From Jimgerdemannia flammicorona (lineage: Eukaryota > Mucoromycota > Endogonomycetes > Endogonales > Endogonaceae), in NCBI GenBank assembly GCA_003990745.1, contig RBNI01003595.1, positions 1 to 15,545 on the forward strand: 15,545 nt of DNA. The letters are read 5' to 3'. Below, piece by piece: positions 1 through 9,599 of this stretch (the first letter of the stretch is position 1; each line of letters begins with the position of its first letter). Position numbers and translations under genes: made by a program. A model generated the notes under the pieces. That model did no database searches and was not told the DNA's origin. It saw only the letters and a program-made list of their open reading frames with translations.

Positions 1-1065
1 ACCCTCCCCCACCACCCACCAAGCACTGCCCCCCCATTAACCTAGGCTAGCTATTATCCAGCAGCTCGACCATACCAGGCGCAGTAGGGCCTATGTTGGC
101 CTGCACCTCATTCTGCGCACCATGCTCTCCCTACCACCAGGGGAAATCCAACCATATGCCAATGACCAAAAGTACATGTCTGAGAACCCAACGTATGTAC
201 AAGGCCATGCCTGAGCCAAATAGAAAAGCCTCTGCCACCCCAAAGAGAATGATAGGCAAAAAAAAACCCTCATCAAAGTACAACATAGTGGGTAGGGCCT
301 GGTTCTCCCAGTTGAGATGAGTAAAGGACTTACACATGAGGCAGGAGGAAACCCCCAATACCCCACTACTCAAGCCTGTGGGCCTCGATCACATTGCCAT
401 GTCAGCTCCTGGTTCCAGTTGAGTGCAGCCAAGATGCCTGAAATAGGTAGCCTCAGGCCCCCCGACCCCCCCTGATGACTGGGGCCCAACCCTGCTACCC
501 GCCAAAAGAAGCCGAGAGTGACACCTACCACCTAACCGCACTGTACCAATCAAAAGGCCCCACCGAAGCAGCACCTGCCCCAGCCCCGATGACCGCCCCC
601 AGCCTGGTACCCTACTGGTTTACTGTTATTGCCCTTCCTCCTATCTGTGACAGCCATCTCCCCTCCCATCCCGACAACACCCAAAAAACAGTCACCTATG
701 CCAGAACTGCACTCACCGAGAAGCTTGCCAAAGCCAGAGGGCCCCACCATAGACACTGAAGACCTACAGGTAACCTATACTGAGCACTTGATGCCCAAGG
801 TCAGCCGACTCCCTACGTAGCCTGAGACACACCAAGACAGCTTCTTGTTGGTGATGGCAAAAGGAAGAAGGCACTGCACCAAAATGGGTATACCCCAGAT
901 GCAGCTGAAGGTACCAGAATCCGCGAAAAAGTGGAGGAAGCACCGATCTGACACCGATAAAGGGGCAACTCATCACCATTGTTCTCCTCCCACCATGCCC
1001 TTGCAGGTATAGCAAACCAACCCGAGGTAGAGGGGGTAATAATAGGGGAAAGGGGACTCGAAAGA
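1..1065. other. Unassigned C-skewed region, no supported gene
   Basis: This stretch has no domain that I recognise on either strand. The plus strand is rich in C and A. Several short open frames exist, for example about 593-820 on the plus strand and 131-373 on the minus strand, but none shows a family motif or a consistent codon pattern. It keeps about 22 CpG dinucleotides, whereas the next 3,100 bases keep about four, so it has a different mutational history from the transposon next to it. It could be host intergenic or exon/intron sequence, or an undamaged part of another repeat. I cannot choose between these. Confidence 0.5.
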
Positions 1066-1721
1066 TCACCTACCAAATCTTGTGACTGGTAAGATAGCAG
1101 AGAAAGGAGCCTTGTATTCCAAGGGTCATTGTCATCAAGTGGTATCCAGTAAGGATTATCCCAGGGAATGAGTTCAGGGACCTCTTCTTCAGGTACTTCT
1201 TGTTCAGGAACTTCTTGGTCAGAAGTTTCTTCTTCCTCAGATGATTCTTGACCCCAAATCACTTGTACTTCTGCAGCTTTGGTTGCAGGTATTTCTGGGA
1301 CATGTCTGCATTTCTTATTTCTGCACTCTGGACAGGCTATACCAGGCGATTTCCTTGTTCCCATGATCTTGGAGGAGTGCTCAGGATACTTGTGTCTCTT
1401 GAGGCAGATAGGGCATCCTTTGGCTTCTCCTGCAATAGCTCCAATAATGATAGGGATGGTATTCTTGGCCCACACATTGTCTTCTGGTCTATCATCCACT
1501 AGGTTAATTTGGGGATTGAGTCTGAGATCATTTCCATCTTCAGATTCTTCTTCTTCTTCTGTAGTAGACTCCTCACTGCTAGTATATTCTTCCTGAATAG
1601 TGACCTTCTTCTTCTTCTTTAATTGCTCATAGCTAGTTACCTTAACTCTGTACTTTTTGCCTCGGTAGTCAAACTTGAGTACTTGTTGACCAATATCAAT
1701 AACTGTATTCATTTTCTTCAT
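813..1721 (-). pseudogene. Element 2 post-protease acidic region with Cys cluster
   Basis: This is a 302-codon open frame that starts at the methionine ending the protease domain (NWM, then KKMN). It is really the continuation of the element 2 polyprotein, not an independent gene. Residues 35-39 are a lysine run. Residues 50-62 are mostly Glu/Ser/Thr. Residues 103-138 hold CPIC, then H110 and H115, then CPEC and C138, a possible zinc-binding fold. Residues 159-184 are again acidic with repeated VPE-type units. The segment after about residue 216 (below ~1073) has a different composition and probably lies outside the element, so the last ~85 codons are likely a chance read-through. I do not recognise the family of the Cys cluster. 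Confidence 0.5.
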
Positions 1722-1968
1722 CCAGTTGGTGCTAAGAATTATGTCATAAGTGACAGCTTCTGTGACAACAGCTTTGGGAATAGAGAACTAGATATGTCCA
1801 AGGGAGATGGTGATGTTTCGTACTTCTCCAAGGGGGTTGGGTTCAGGCTCCATCTACTACTATGATGCTGAGATTGGATAGTCCATCAATGGACCATTGA
1901 AGGGTGTCTAGGAATCATTTGACAATGATACAGACAGCTGCTTCTGTGTCTATAAGGATCTTCATCTT
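1722..1968 (-). pseudogene. Element 2 retropepsin-like protease, frame-broken
   Basis: This is an aspartic protease of the retroviral type, which would process the polyprotein. The active-site triad region reads ILIDTEAAVCII (Asp codon at 1948-1950), where the family normally has DTGA; Gly-to-Glu is a single G-to-A change. The flap-like region follows, and the second hydrophobic-Gly motif reads YDIILSTNWM, with Ser for the usual Gly. Two stops interrupt the coding strand. A one-base frame change lies in a run of five G on the plus strand (1832-1836): upstream the family sequence is in one frame, downstream it resumes one base further along. The family assignment is good; the enzyme is clearly inactive. 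Confidence 0.7.
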
Positions 1969-2099
1969 TTGTCTTCCAATGTCTCCATGTAGGTAGGTGC
2001 TGACATGTCTTTCAGCTGCTTGGACAGAGATGGGAACTGGTTCTTACTGTAGAATTGGAACTTGGCCAGTGCTAGATCTGGTGGTTCTCAGAAATTTGT

Positions 2100-4010
2100 T
2101 TCAGACTCCAGCTAGTGTCAGTTGCAGAAACTGTAGGAGAGGAACTTCCATCTTAGCCTCTTGAATCTTCTGTCAGGCTTCATTATAGATATCTCTAGAT
2201 ATGGTCTTTGGGGTGTACTTTTTCTTGGGCTTTGGGGCAACAGATTCCCATTCTTCTTGTTCCATTTCTTTATCTTCTGGTGGCAACTCATTTGTCTCAG
2301 AGACAAAAGGTGAGGGGGTTCAGAGAGATGTTTCTACTTGTTCTTCTTTATGTTCTTCATCTTCTTCTTGGGTGATTCTTCTGCTGATGTTCCTAGATGG
2401 CCTTCCTACAGGTCTCTTCCTCTTCTCTGCTAGATAGACTGTTTTCCAAGTAGTAATCTTGGTGGGGTACAAGTCTAGGTCACTGTAGTCTTTACTATTA
2501 CTTGCTTCCTCAAAATCTTCAACAGGATGAGCTTCAGTCTTTCTGTGCTGAGTGTCATTCCTTTGGTTTGGTGGTTCTGAGTTCCTTTGGTCACTTCTTT
2601 TGTTATCACATTCAGTGGCATAGTGTCTAAGTTGTCCACAGTAGAAGCATTGAACTTGAGCTCTATCTCAGACAGAATATCTTCTTTCTTCTTACTGGTA
2701 GTTCCTGTTATCTCTTAATGGATAATCTTGGCTCCTCTGTAGTGGGTATCCTCTATTATCTTGGTAACTCCAATTTTTGTATATGGTGAGTTTTTCAATC
2801 TGTCCAACCAATCAGTCCAATTTGGAACTGAGGTCTTGGATTTTGCTCCTGTTCTTCTTTCCTTCCTTGGTTGGTCTTCTTTCTTTGGATCTCTCTTGTC
2901 CTTGAAGGAGTCCTTGTAGGACTTTGACCAGGATGTCTTCTTTTTCTTCTTTCTTGTCATGATCAATCTAGGTAGTTCCTTGTCTAACATCAAAGAATCC
3001 TTAAGCTACATCTACTTGCTCTTCAGACCTTCTGATGCCTACAGTGCAAATATGCTGGACAATGTTTGGGAAAATTCTATTTATGAAGGTCATTGGACCT
3101 ATGATGTCCTGGTTGGTGGTATTGAACCCAGCAGCATGCATTCTTTTCTGGATTCTTGTGAAGAAGGCTCTGGGTGATTCTCCAAGATTCATCTTCATTC
3201 CCATAATAGATTCTTGAGCCTTGTAGTGGGTTTCATTTCCTGCATACTTTTCAATGAGCCAGTGGACCATGGCCTCATATTCTAGCTTATAAGATATTGC
3301 TGCTTGTATCTGTCTCACTAGGTCTGAATCTGGGTTGTTTACTACTCAATGGAAAATTCCTCTGACTGGTTCTCTGAGCTGAGCTTTGTAGATGGTAATT
3401 TTTCTTTTATTTGAGAGATTCCTCAAGGCTGTGATTCTCTCAATTCCATCAAGGAATTCTCTGGGATCTTCCTCTGGGTATTCTGCAAAAGTTGGCAATG
3501 AGGTGGCCATTTTATCATCACTTTCTTCTGATTTAGATTCAAGTTCAGATTCTGATTCTGATTCACTTTCTGAACTGTTACTGGAGATGGGGGTGCTTGG
3601 GTATCTTGAGGATAGTGTTCTGGACCTTGGATGAAGTGGAATAAGCCTAGGTATTCTTGTAGGAACTACTTCCAACTTTGCAAGAGATTGTGGTAAAGGT
3701 TCTATTGGTGAGATTGGTGGGACTGGTATGGGGCATCTGGCTGTAAGGTCTCAGATTCATGTGATAAAATCTTCTAGTTCTTGTGCAAGTTCTTCGAAAT
3801 CTCTAGCAGGGCTGCCTGTATTATCTGATTAATCTGGTTGGGGATTTTGGGCTGTACTACCTTCTGGTTGGGAACTTTCTGATACTGGGTAGTTGGTAAG
3901 TATTGATGTAATTACTTCTCTTTCTGTCCAGATACTGGTGATAACTAGTTCTCCTGTAGTGGCAGAGATTAGTATTGTATCAAATATATCCAGTTTGACT
4001 ATGGGTTCTT
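2100..4010 (-). pseudogene. Element 2 Gag with CCHC zinc knuckle
   Basis: One minus-strand frame runs from about 4010 to the protease with scattered stops. It begins with a low-complexity Ser/Pro/Glu-rich part, including an alternating Ser-Glu stretch near 3540-3570. A helical capsid-like domain follows at roughly 3520-3000 (motifs EDPREFLDGI, YKLEYEAMVHWL, ESPRAFFTRI). A very basic Lys/Arg segment comes next at about 2950-2850. A complete knuckle, CFYCGQLRHYATEC (C-X2-C-X4-H-X4-C), sits at 2608-2649. After it come basic and acidic linkers that lead to the protease. No start ATG is visible in frame, so the true start is unknown. The capsid assignment rests on layout and composition, not on a search. 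Confidence 0.65.
2608..2649 (-). other. Element 2 CCHC zinc knuckle
   Basis: Intact C-X2-C-X4-H-X4-C motif at the expected place, after the capsid-like part and before the protease. In Gag proteins this motif binds the packaged RNA. All four ligands survive although the surrounding frame has stops. Confidence 0.85.
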
Positions 4011-4119
4011 ATAAGCTGAAAAGTCACATCAATTTTTGAAATCTTTCCAGTTGAGCCCCCAAATATAATGTGCCTGGCTCAATGGAGGCAAATTACAAGG
4101 TTGGGGATTAATGTAGTTT

Positions 4120-4133
4120 GGCTTGAGCCCCCA
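4120..4133 (-). other. Candidate primer-binding site of element 2
   Basis: The minus strand reads TGGGGGCTCAAGCC. This starts with the TGG expected opposite a tRNA CCA end and shares its first nine bases with the well-known proline-tRNA PBS of murine gammaretroviruses. It lies seven bases after the apparent LTR end (GCTTTTAACA at 4141-4150). A second similar string (TTTGGGGGCTCAA) occurs on the minus strand at 4051-4063, so the choice is not certain. Confidence 0.45.
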
Positions 4134-4140
4134 GTTATTT

Positions 4141-4209
4141 TGTTAAAAGCAACAAAATGTTCTTGATATTTAGTGGTATAATAGTTAAGATCTAGATACT
4201 ATACAAGTG
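4141..4209 (-). repeat. 3' end (U5) of the element 2 5' LTR, cut by element 1
   Basis: On the minus strand this segment ends in TTTTAACA, a normal LTR terminus ending in CA, directly before the candidate PBS. Its other end is the AAGTG target duplication of element 1. The sequence must once have continued into position 13357. The match of its terminus to TGTTAAAA on the minus strand at 15153-15160 is suggestive, but that would make a very long LTR. Confidence 0.45.
4205..4209. repeat. Left target-site duplication of element 1
   Basis: AAGTG directly before the left LTR. It is identical to 13352-13356 directly after the right LTR. A 5-bp duplication is the size made by Ty3/gypsy integrases. 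Confidence 0.93.
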
Positions 4210-4996
4210 TGTAATAACTCTCACTTCTACTCCTCTCTTATCCTTTGGATAATTAGGGAAGTGGACTATTACTTAGGGACTTAGTACATAATATATATCA
4301 AGAAGCCTTCAGTTGAGGAAGCACTCACTTAAAGTAGTTTATAGCAGCAGTGCCTTCTGTTTCAAAGGTCTTTCTCTAGTTTGCCCTATCTTTCAAGGGT
4401 CTTGTTCTTTGCTGTGCACAGACTGAATTTGCCTTGGAATTCAGGTTCAATGGGTTTACTTAAGTCTTTGGGAATTTATATACCAGTCTCAGTTCTGGCA
4501 GAAGTTAGCTAGACTTCTGGAGTTTAGTCAGAAATACTAGAGTTACTTAGGTGTCATTACTAAGACTCAGGGGAATGTATGTGTATGTGGGGGACTTGAT
4601 TCTTGTATCAAGGACTGAACTAAAACTGCTTTATTTTGGATGGAAACTGGGGGGTATTTATATAAGTTAGTCCGCGATTTCTGACTAAGTATGAGTGACT
4701 AATTTGGTAACTATAGTGAGATTTGTAATCATGACCTTTGTTAGGTAGTTTTTGGCAAAAACAACTTTGTGATCAGGACCTCAATTACTAGGCAATGATC
4801 AGCTGCTGTGGCAACAGTTGCTGCAGCACCAATTGTTGGGAATAAGCTGGATATCATTTTTTTGCATTGTTTTCCACATTGTTTGTTCATTTGTCATTTG
4901 TTATTCATATGTCATGCTCGATCATATGATGATGTCATTGTCGGGTCATGTGATCACTCATCATGTCTTGTCTGTTCGCTCGTTCATTCTATTACA
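4210..4996 (-). repeat. 3' LTR of element 1
   Basis: On the plus strand it starts TGTAATAACT and ends TCTATTACA, giving 7-bp inverted termini. It is 787 bp, exactly the length of the right copy at 12565-13351. A hand alignment finds about 80 differences (about 10%), all transitions, with no indel. On the minus strand a TATA box (TATATAAATA) lies at 4655-4664, and AATAAA lies about 20 bases downstream at 4630-4635. Confidence 0.95.
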
Positions 4997-5009
4997 TCCT
5001 TCCCTCCTT
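4997..5009 (-). other. Polypurine tract of element 1
   Basis: The minus strand reads AAGGAGGGAAGGA, 13 purines that directly abut the 3' LTR. This is the expected RNase H-resistant primer for plus-strand DNA synthesis. Position and composition are both as expected. Confidence 0.9.
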
Positions 5010-5031
5010 AGAAATCAATGTTCTCATTGAT

Positions 5032-5853
5032 TTAGAAATTGAGAACCAGGGGAGAGAAAGGTGGGAAATCCTCCTCAGGGTTGTTGGCATCTTCTTCAGT
5101 AGCAGGGGGAGTAGTGGTTGCTGATGGCTCACTGTCCAGGATGGAAAAGTCAATGAGGTCTGCAAATAGTTCTTACATTGAGATAGGTACTGGTGTAGGG
5201 GTTCTCCATCTGATGTGGTTGGGGCCATTCAAGTAGGGTTCTTGATCCTCATGTCTGGGAATATCCATTTGGATAGGTGGTCCTTCAAAAAGGTCAGAGA
5301 GGCCTTGGAGCCATTGGTCTGAGTTGTCATTCAGGAGGGGGCTCTAGTAGGGTTCACAGTCAGTAGACTTGAGAGAGATTCAGGAGTTGGCTTCTTGGGC
5401 TACCTTAATCTCAAGCTTGTCAACCTTGGAGAAAGAGAGATTCTGGAAGTCCTTCAGTTGGACATAGTTGAGGTTGGGGATTGCAAAGGATATATAGCAT
5501 ATGATTTGATAGACTTTCTTGGCAAGTCTTTGCTCATGTCTGTCCAGGTAGGTCCAGTCAGAGACCTGGTCAGTGGGTAGATCCTTTGCCTGTTGGAGGA
5601 GTTGATGGCTAATTTCATATTCATGCCAGATCTCTAGGTAGCTGGTGGCAAGGTAGGCTCTTTCAATGACTTTATAGCAGTTGAGGACATAATGTCCTAG
5701 ATTCTGACTAGAGAGGTTAAGGGCCTCTGAGCAGTGGTTCCTTCCTTGGATAGCAATCTGGATGTGTCCAAAGAGGCAGTCAACCTGGCTTAGGAGGGGC
5801 CAACTATGGTGGGCAGTTTAGCAGTGGGTAGCTTGGTGGCAGGTAGCAGACAT
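5032..5853 (-). pseudogene. Accessory ORF of element 1 downstream of the chromodomain
   Basis: Reading from ATG at 5851-5853 to TAA at 5032-5034 gives 273 codons in one frame with only four internal stops (codons 12, 158, 170 and 227). Each stop is one C-to-T away from Gln or Arg, and there is no frame change in 822 bases. Codons 13-157 look like a helical globular domain (for example YVLNCYKVIERAYLATSYLE and QRLAKKVYQIICYISF). Codons 170-273 are acidic, Pro/Thr-rich and probably disordered. There is no signal peptide or membrane segment, so an envelope protein is unlikely. It does not resemble any family I recognise. It lies 653 bases beyond the Pol stop and ends 22 bases before the polypurine tract. 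A purine-rich leader puts A at -3 of the ATG. The coherent frame is seen directly; the function is unknown. Confidence 0.72.
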
Positions 5854-5870
5854 TCTTGTCTTGTCTTTTC

Positions 5871-5926
5871 TTTATAGGGAGAGAGGGGATGAGAGTTGCA
5901 GGGTATTTTTGCCTTGAGTATTTATA
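5871..5926 (-). promoter_or_regulatory. Putative internal promoter of the accessory ORF
   Basis: On the minus strand TATAAATA lies at 5919-5926. A pyrimidine-rich stretch follows at about 5877-5900, then TATAAAG at 5871-5877, then an A-rich leader to the ATG at 5853. A TATA box 65-75 bases before the start codon with a CT-rich block between them is typical of fungal polymerase II promoters. It implies a separate subgenomic transcript. No experimental support is available here. Confidence 0.5.
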
Positions 5927-6505
5927 CTTATTTCCCCATCTGGTGTGACCTTCCTTTGGTCATACTTTCCAGTAAAAATATGTGACCTGTTGCTGCAAGT
6001 GGGACATGTGCTGGTCACATGAGAAAAATCCTGATTCCAAAGATATTATCACTCATAGTTATGGTTATACAGAGTTAACAGGTCTTGGTCCTCTTTTTTT
6101 TTGTCTGGTTGGCACATTTGCGAGGACTGGCCATCCTTGTCTAGGGTGAGGGCTTCCATTGTCATGGCTGGGGGTTTGAACCTCTTGGAAATAGACTTTT
6201 CTTATAATCCAAGATAATTCCTAGTAATAATATCTGTTATGTGAATGGACTTAGACTGGTTTCGACATTGTCGGCTTTCCTAAGTTTCATATGAAGCATC
6301 TGTCATCATCCAGCAGAGATGACATAGATGGTGTGAAATAGAGTTGTTCAAATGCATTTTGCTATATTATGCTAGATTGTCCTTTGCTCAGGTATCTTCT
6401 TATTGGTTAATCATGGCATTTCTTTTTTGCCACAATATATAATATGTTTTTGAATAAGAAATATGTGGTATCCTTCTGCTCACTATATGCTCCTAATTCT
6501 TAGAG
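5927..6505. other. Non-coding stretch between Pol and the accessory ORF
   Basis: No coherent frame crosses this stretch on either strand. It contains a short T tract near 6094-6103 and AT-rich sequence near 6360-6460. It probably holds the end of the Gag-Pol transcript context and the upstream promoter region of the accessory ORF. I see no RNA gene or repeat in it. Confidence 0.45.
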
Positions 6506-6781
6506 CTATAGTTCCTTCCTTTGCTGGGGAGTGAGTGTTTCCATATTGTCCTGGAGGGCTTCACGTGTATTCTTCAGAGCTTCTTTCTTTTCCCAGATAG
6601 TATCATGAGTGGGGTAACCCTTCCACTTGATCAGGAAAAACCGCTTGACTGTTTTGGGATATTTGCAGACCTTGTGGTCAAGTACTTCCTCAATTTCGAA
6701 TTCCTCATGATTGTTGATCCTAATTGGGGGTGGTGGTGGAACTGTATGCTCAGAGAATGAGTTCTCATAGTAGTCTACCAA
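6506..6781 (-). pseudogene. Chromodomain at the Pol C-terminus of element 1
   Basis: About 91 codons free of stops end at the Pol stop just before 6506. The domain reads IEEVLDHKVCK, then FFLIKWKGYP, then DTIWEKKEAL, then a helix NTREALQDNM. The first beta strand, the KWKGY core and the terminal helix of a chromodomain are all present. The residue of the aromatic cage usually written W in 'TWEP' is kept as W in DTIWE. Chromodomains in integrases of this group bind methylated histone H3 and steer insertion to heterochromatin, which fits the nested, methylated setting. An Asn/His/Pro-rich linker precedes it. This is one of the best-preserved parts of the element. Confidence 0.88.
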
Positions 6782-6789
6782 TTGGCTGA

Positions 6790-8029
6790 TATGGAATACT
6801 AGGTATACTCAGATATTATAGGGAAGTTACAATTTGTAGTTAACTTCACTGATTTTTTCCACGATCTTATATGGTCCAATTCTTCTAGTACAGAGTTTCT
6901 TAGCTGATTGTTGTGCTAGGATATCTGGGTGGAGGTGGTCTGTTCTAAGTATGACCATATCACCAATATTGTAGGAGACTTCTCTTTGCTTCAAGTTTGC
7001 ATACTTGGTCTGATAGTCTTGTACTTCTATGAGAGTATCTCTTGTCATTCGGGTAAGGTCAGAAATGGTCTCAGCCAAATCTTGGGCTGCTGGGACTGCT
7101 GATTTTACAGTAGTGTTTGGGGTCCTTAGGTGTTGACTGTGGTTCAGGAAGAATGGAGTCTTCTTTGTGGAGGTTTGCTGACTGTTGTTGTAGGCAAACT
7201 CAGCATAGGCTAGGTACTTGTCTCAATCATTTTACTTATAACAGCAGAAGATACCAAGCATCTGTTTGAGAGTTCTGTTGGTTTGCTTGGTTTGACTGTC
7301 AGTCTGAGAGTAGTAGGCAGTAGAGAACTTCAGCTTGGTTCCATAGAGGGAGAAGAATGCCTTTCAGAAGTTGCTTGTGAACTTGGCATCTTGGTCAGAT
7401 ATAATGGTGCTAGGCATGCTATGTAGCCTAAATACTTGGTTGAGAAAAATCTCAGCAATCTCTGGTGCTGTAGCAGTGGTCTTGGTGGATGCAAAATGGA
7501 CTTATTTACTTAGACGGTCCACAAATACCACAATGGCATCCCATCCTGCCTTAGTCTTGGGGAGTTGGACAATGAAGTTCATTGCAATCTGATCTCAGTT
7601 ATAACTTGGAATTGGTAGCAGTTGCAGAAGTTCTGCTGGTAGCTTGTTACCACTTTTGAACCTTTGGCATATCTCGCATGAGGCCACAAAGTCTTTGATG
7701 TCCTTGGTCATCTTTGGCCAGTAGAACTCTCTTGAGAGGAGGTTGTAGGTCTTTTCGAAACCAAAGTGTCCTGCTGCAGGAGTATCGTGGAGTTCCTGTA
7801 TGATCTTGAGTCACAGAGTGTCATTGTTGGATACAACCACTCTGATATGATCTCTGTAGATAAGTCCATCATGGTAAGTGAATCTCTTAGCCATTTGCCT
7901 TATGGGTTCTGAGACCTTGGCCTCTGGGTCTTGGTAGACTTGAAGGAATTTCATCAGGGGGCTGTCTTGCTGATAGCTGTCCTTGATCATTTGGATAAGG
8001 TCTCCAATTACCTCGACCATAAAGACAAG
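6790..8029 (-). pseudogene. Integrase of element 1 with GPY/F module, catalytic triad damaged
   Basis: This domain would join the element's cDNA to chromosomal DNA. The N-terminal HHCC zinc domain is complete: His codons at 7787-7789 and 7766-7768, Cys codons at 7676-7678 and 7667-7669 (motif SCEICQRFK). The core is recognisable but dead. The first catalytic Asp is Asn (MNFIVQLP, codon 7577-7579). The second Asp survives in ISDQDAKF (codon 7394-7396). The Glu is Lys (SQTKQTN, codon 7286-7288). Both losses are G-to-A changes. About eight stops interrupt the frame, several at expected Trp positions. The C-terminal part has the GPY/F module (RRIGPYKIVEKI) near 6870, which is usual for chromoviruses. 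Confidence 0.9.
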
Positions 8030-9500
8030 TTCATCTTCCATATATCTGAAGAAACCATCAGCCACACAGTTGGTTTTGTCTGGGATATACTTGATTTTCA
8101 TATCAAAATTAGCAATGATTTCCATCCAGCAGACTTGTCTGTGGGTCAGCATGGGCTATATGTGAATATACCATAGGGTATGGTGATCAGTATAGACCAC
8201 AAATGGTTGTCCTAGGAGGAAATGGCACCATTCCTAGAGTGCAGTAACAATGGCCAGGAGTTCCTTCTCATGAGTGGTATACTGGGTCTCAGCTGGCTTG
8301 AGCTTCTGGGAAAGATAGACCACTGGGTGGTCTTCTTGGCTAAGCACTGCCCCAATAGCAATGTCAGAGGCATCTGTGGTTAGAGTGAATGGCCTGGTAG
8401 GGTCAGGTGCAATTAGCACTGGGGCCTCAGTAAGGAGTCTCTTGAGATGGTCTATAGTCAAGATGCATTCAGGGGTCCATTCAGCTTTGATGTTCACTCC
8501 TTTGTGGGTCAGGCAGGTCAATGGAGCTGTAATAGCAGAGTATCCTTAGATAAACCTTCAGTAATAACTGGCAATATCCAGAAAGTGCTGGAGTAGCTTG
8601 AGGATAGTAGGGATGGAAATATCCTTGAGGGCTGATACCTTTCAGAGGTCCATATTGATACCTTCAGCAGAGATAATATATCCTAGGTACTCAATCTAGT
8701 CTTGATAGAACTTACACTTGCTTATCTTGGCATAAAGCTGATGTTCTCACAGAAGAGTCAGTACTTGTCTAAGATGGGTATAGTGTAGTTCTACTATTTC
8801 ACTGTAGATTAGTATATCATCAATATACACAAGGACACAGATGTTGAGGAGTGGTCCAAAGATGTCATTCATCAGATACTGGAATGTTGCTGGTGTATTG
8901 GTCAATCCAAAAGACATGACTCGGAACTGGTAGTGTCCAAACTGTATTCGGAAAGCTGTCTTCTCAATGTCCTTCTCATCAATGAGAATCTGGTGATAGC
9001 CATTTTGCAAGTCTAGTAGAGAAAAGGTCTTGGCCTTAAAGATTTGGTGTAGCAACTCATCAATCCTAGGCAAGGCATACTGGTTCTTGATGGTGATCTT
9101 GTTGAGGGCTCTATAGTCAATACATATTCACAGAGAGCTATCCTTTTTTTTGACAAATAGAATAGGGGCTCCAAATGGAGAGAAGCTGGATTCAATATAT
9201 CCTTGGGCCAGTAATTTGGTCAACTCATCCTTGAGGGTCTTGAGTTTAGGTTGGGCCAGTTGATAGATACTCTTGTATAGAGGTTCAGATCCTGGAATAA
9301 GATCAATTCCTTGTTGGATTTGGCACTTGGGTGGAAGTCCTTGAGGGTCTTGGAATACATTTTGGAATTCTTCAAACAGTTCTTGAGCTTCTGTTGGAAT
9401 TGGGCTGCTTGTAGCTTCAGTGACTTCTTGTACTGTACAGATAAAGTAGGTGTTTCCCTTTTTTTGAGAGAGTCTCTTCATTTGAATGGCAGAGATGATT
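8030..9500 (-). pseudogene. Reverse transcriptase and RNase H of element 1
   Basis: RT copies the genomic RNA and RNase H removes it. RT motifs appear in order: SPFGAPILFVKKKD near 9170, CIDYRALNK near 9110, [13 protein letters not shown] near 9010, [16 protein letters not shown] near 8915, and the catalytic YIDD at 8816-8827, which is intact. A connection domain follows. RNase H has TTDASD near 8390, HEKELLAI near 8265, YTDHH near 8195 and VADGFFRY near 8050, so its acidic residues are also intact. Roughly nine stops interrupt the frame, each one transition from a sense codon, for example TGA at 9128-9130 where the family has Arg. There is no indel. The inactivating damage here is the stops, not active-site loss. 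Confidence 0.93.
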
Positions 9501-9599
9501 TCGATTCCTTGGTGGTTGATACCTTCCTGGGGTGTCAGAGTGATTTTTCTACCTTTATGAGTCAGGTTAACCTCATTGGTTCTCCAGTTGATGTCTGGG

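Larger units (their letters stand above)
1066..4209 (-). mobile_element. Element 2: truncated Gag-protease LTR retroelement, RT not seen
   Basis: Reading the minus strand from about 4010 leftward gives a Gag-like polyprotein, a CCHC zinc knuckle, a retropepsin-like protease and an acidic region with a Cys cluster. A putative PBS and LTR end lie just upstream at 4120-4148. No reverse transcriptase, RNase H or integrase motif is found before the sequence changes character near 1065-1075. It is therefore either an autonomous element cut off by rearrangement or a non-autonomous Gag-bearing element of the kind called TR-GAG. The frame carries many stops of the CAA/CAG/CGA-to-stop type, so it is inactive. 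The left boundary is set from the loss of CpG depletion and is approximate. Confidence 0.6.

Noticed and set aside
131..373. Minus-strand 80-codon frame with a hydrophobic, membrane-like stretch
   Set aside because: No family motif, overlapping open frames on both strands, and C-rich plus-strand composition makes hydrophobic minus-strand translations likely by chance.
475..820. Overlapping plus-strand Pro/Ser-rich frames followed by a CAG/GTAACC splice-like site
   Set aside because: Could be an exon, but there is no supporting acceptor, domain or neighbouring exon; evidence too thin to call a gene.
4992..5228. 78-codon minus-strand frame at the 3' LTR edge
   Set aside because: It runs through the polypurine tract into the LTR and is out of frame with the coherent accessory ORF, so it is a shadow.
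5032..5853. Accessory ORF as a viral envelope gene
   Set aside because: No signal peptide, no membrane anchor and no Cys-rich ectodomain pattern.
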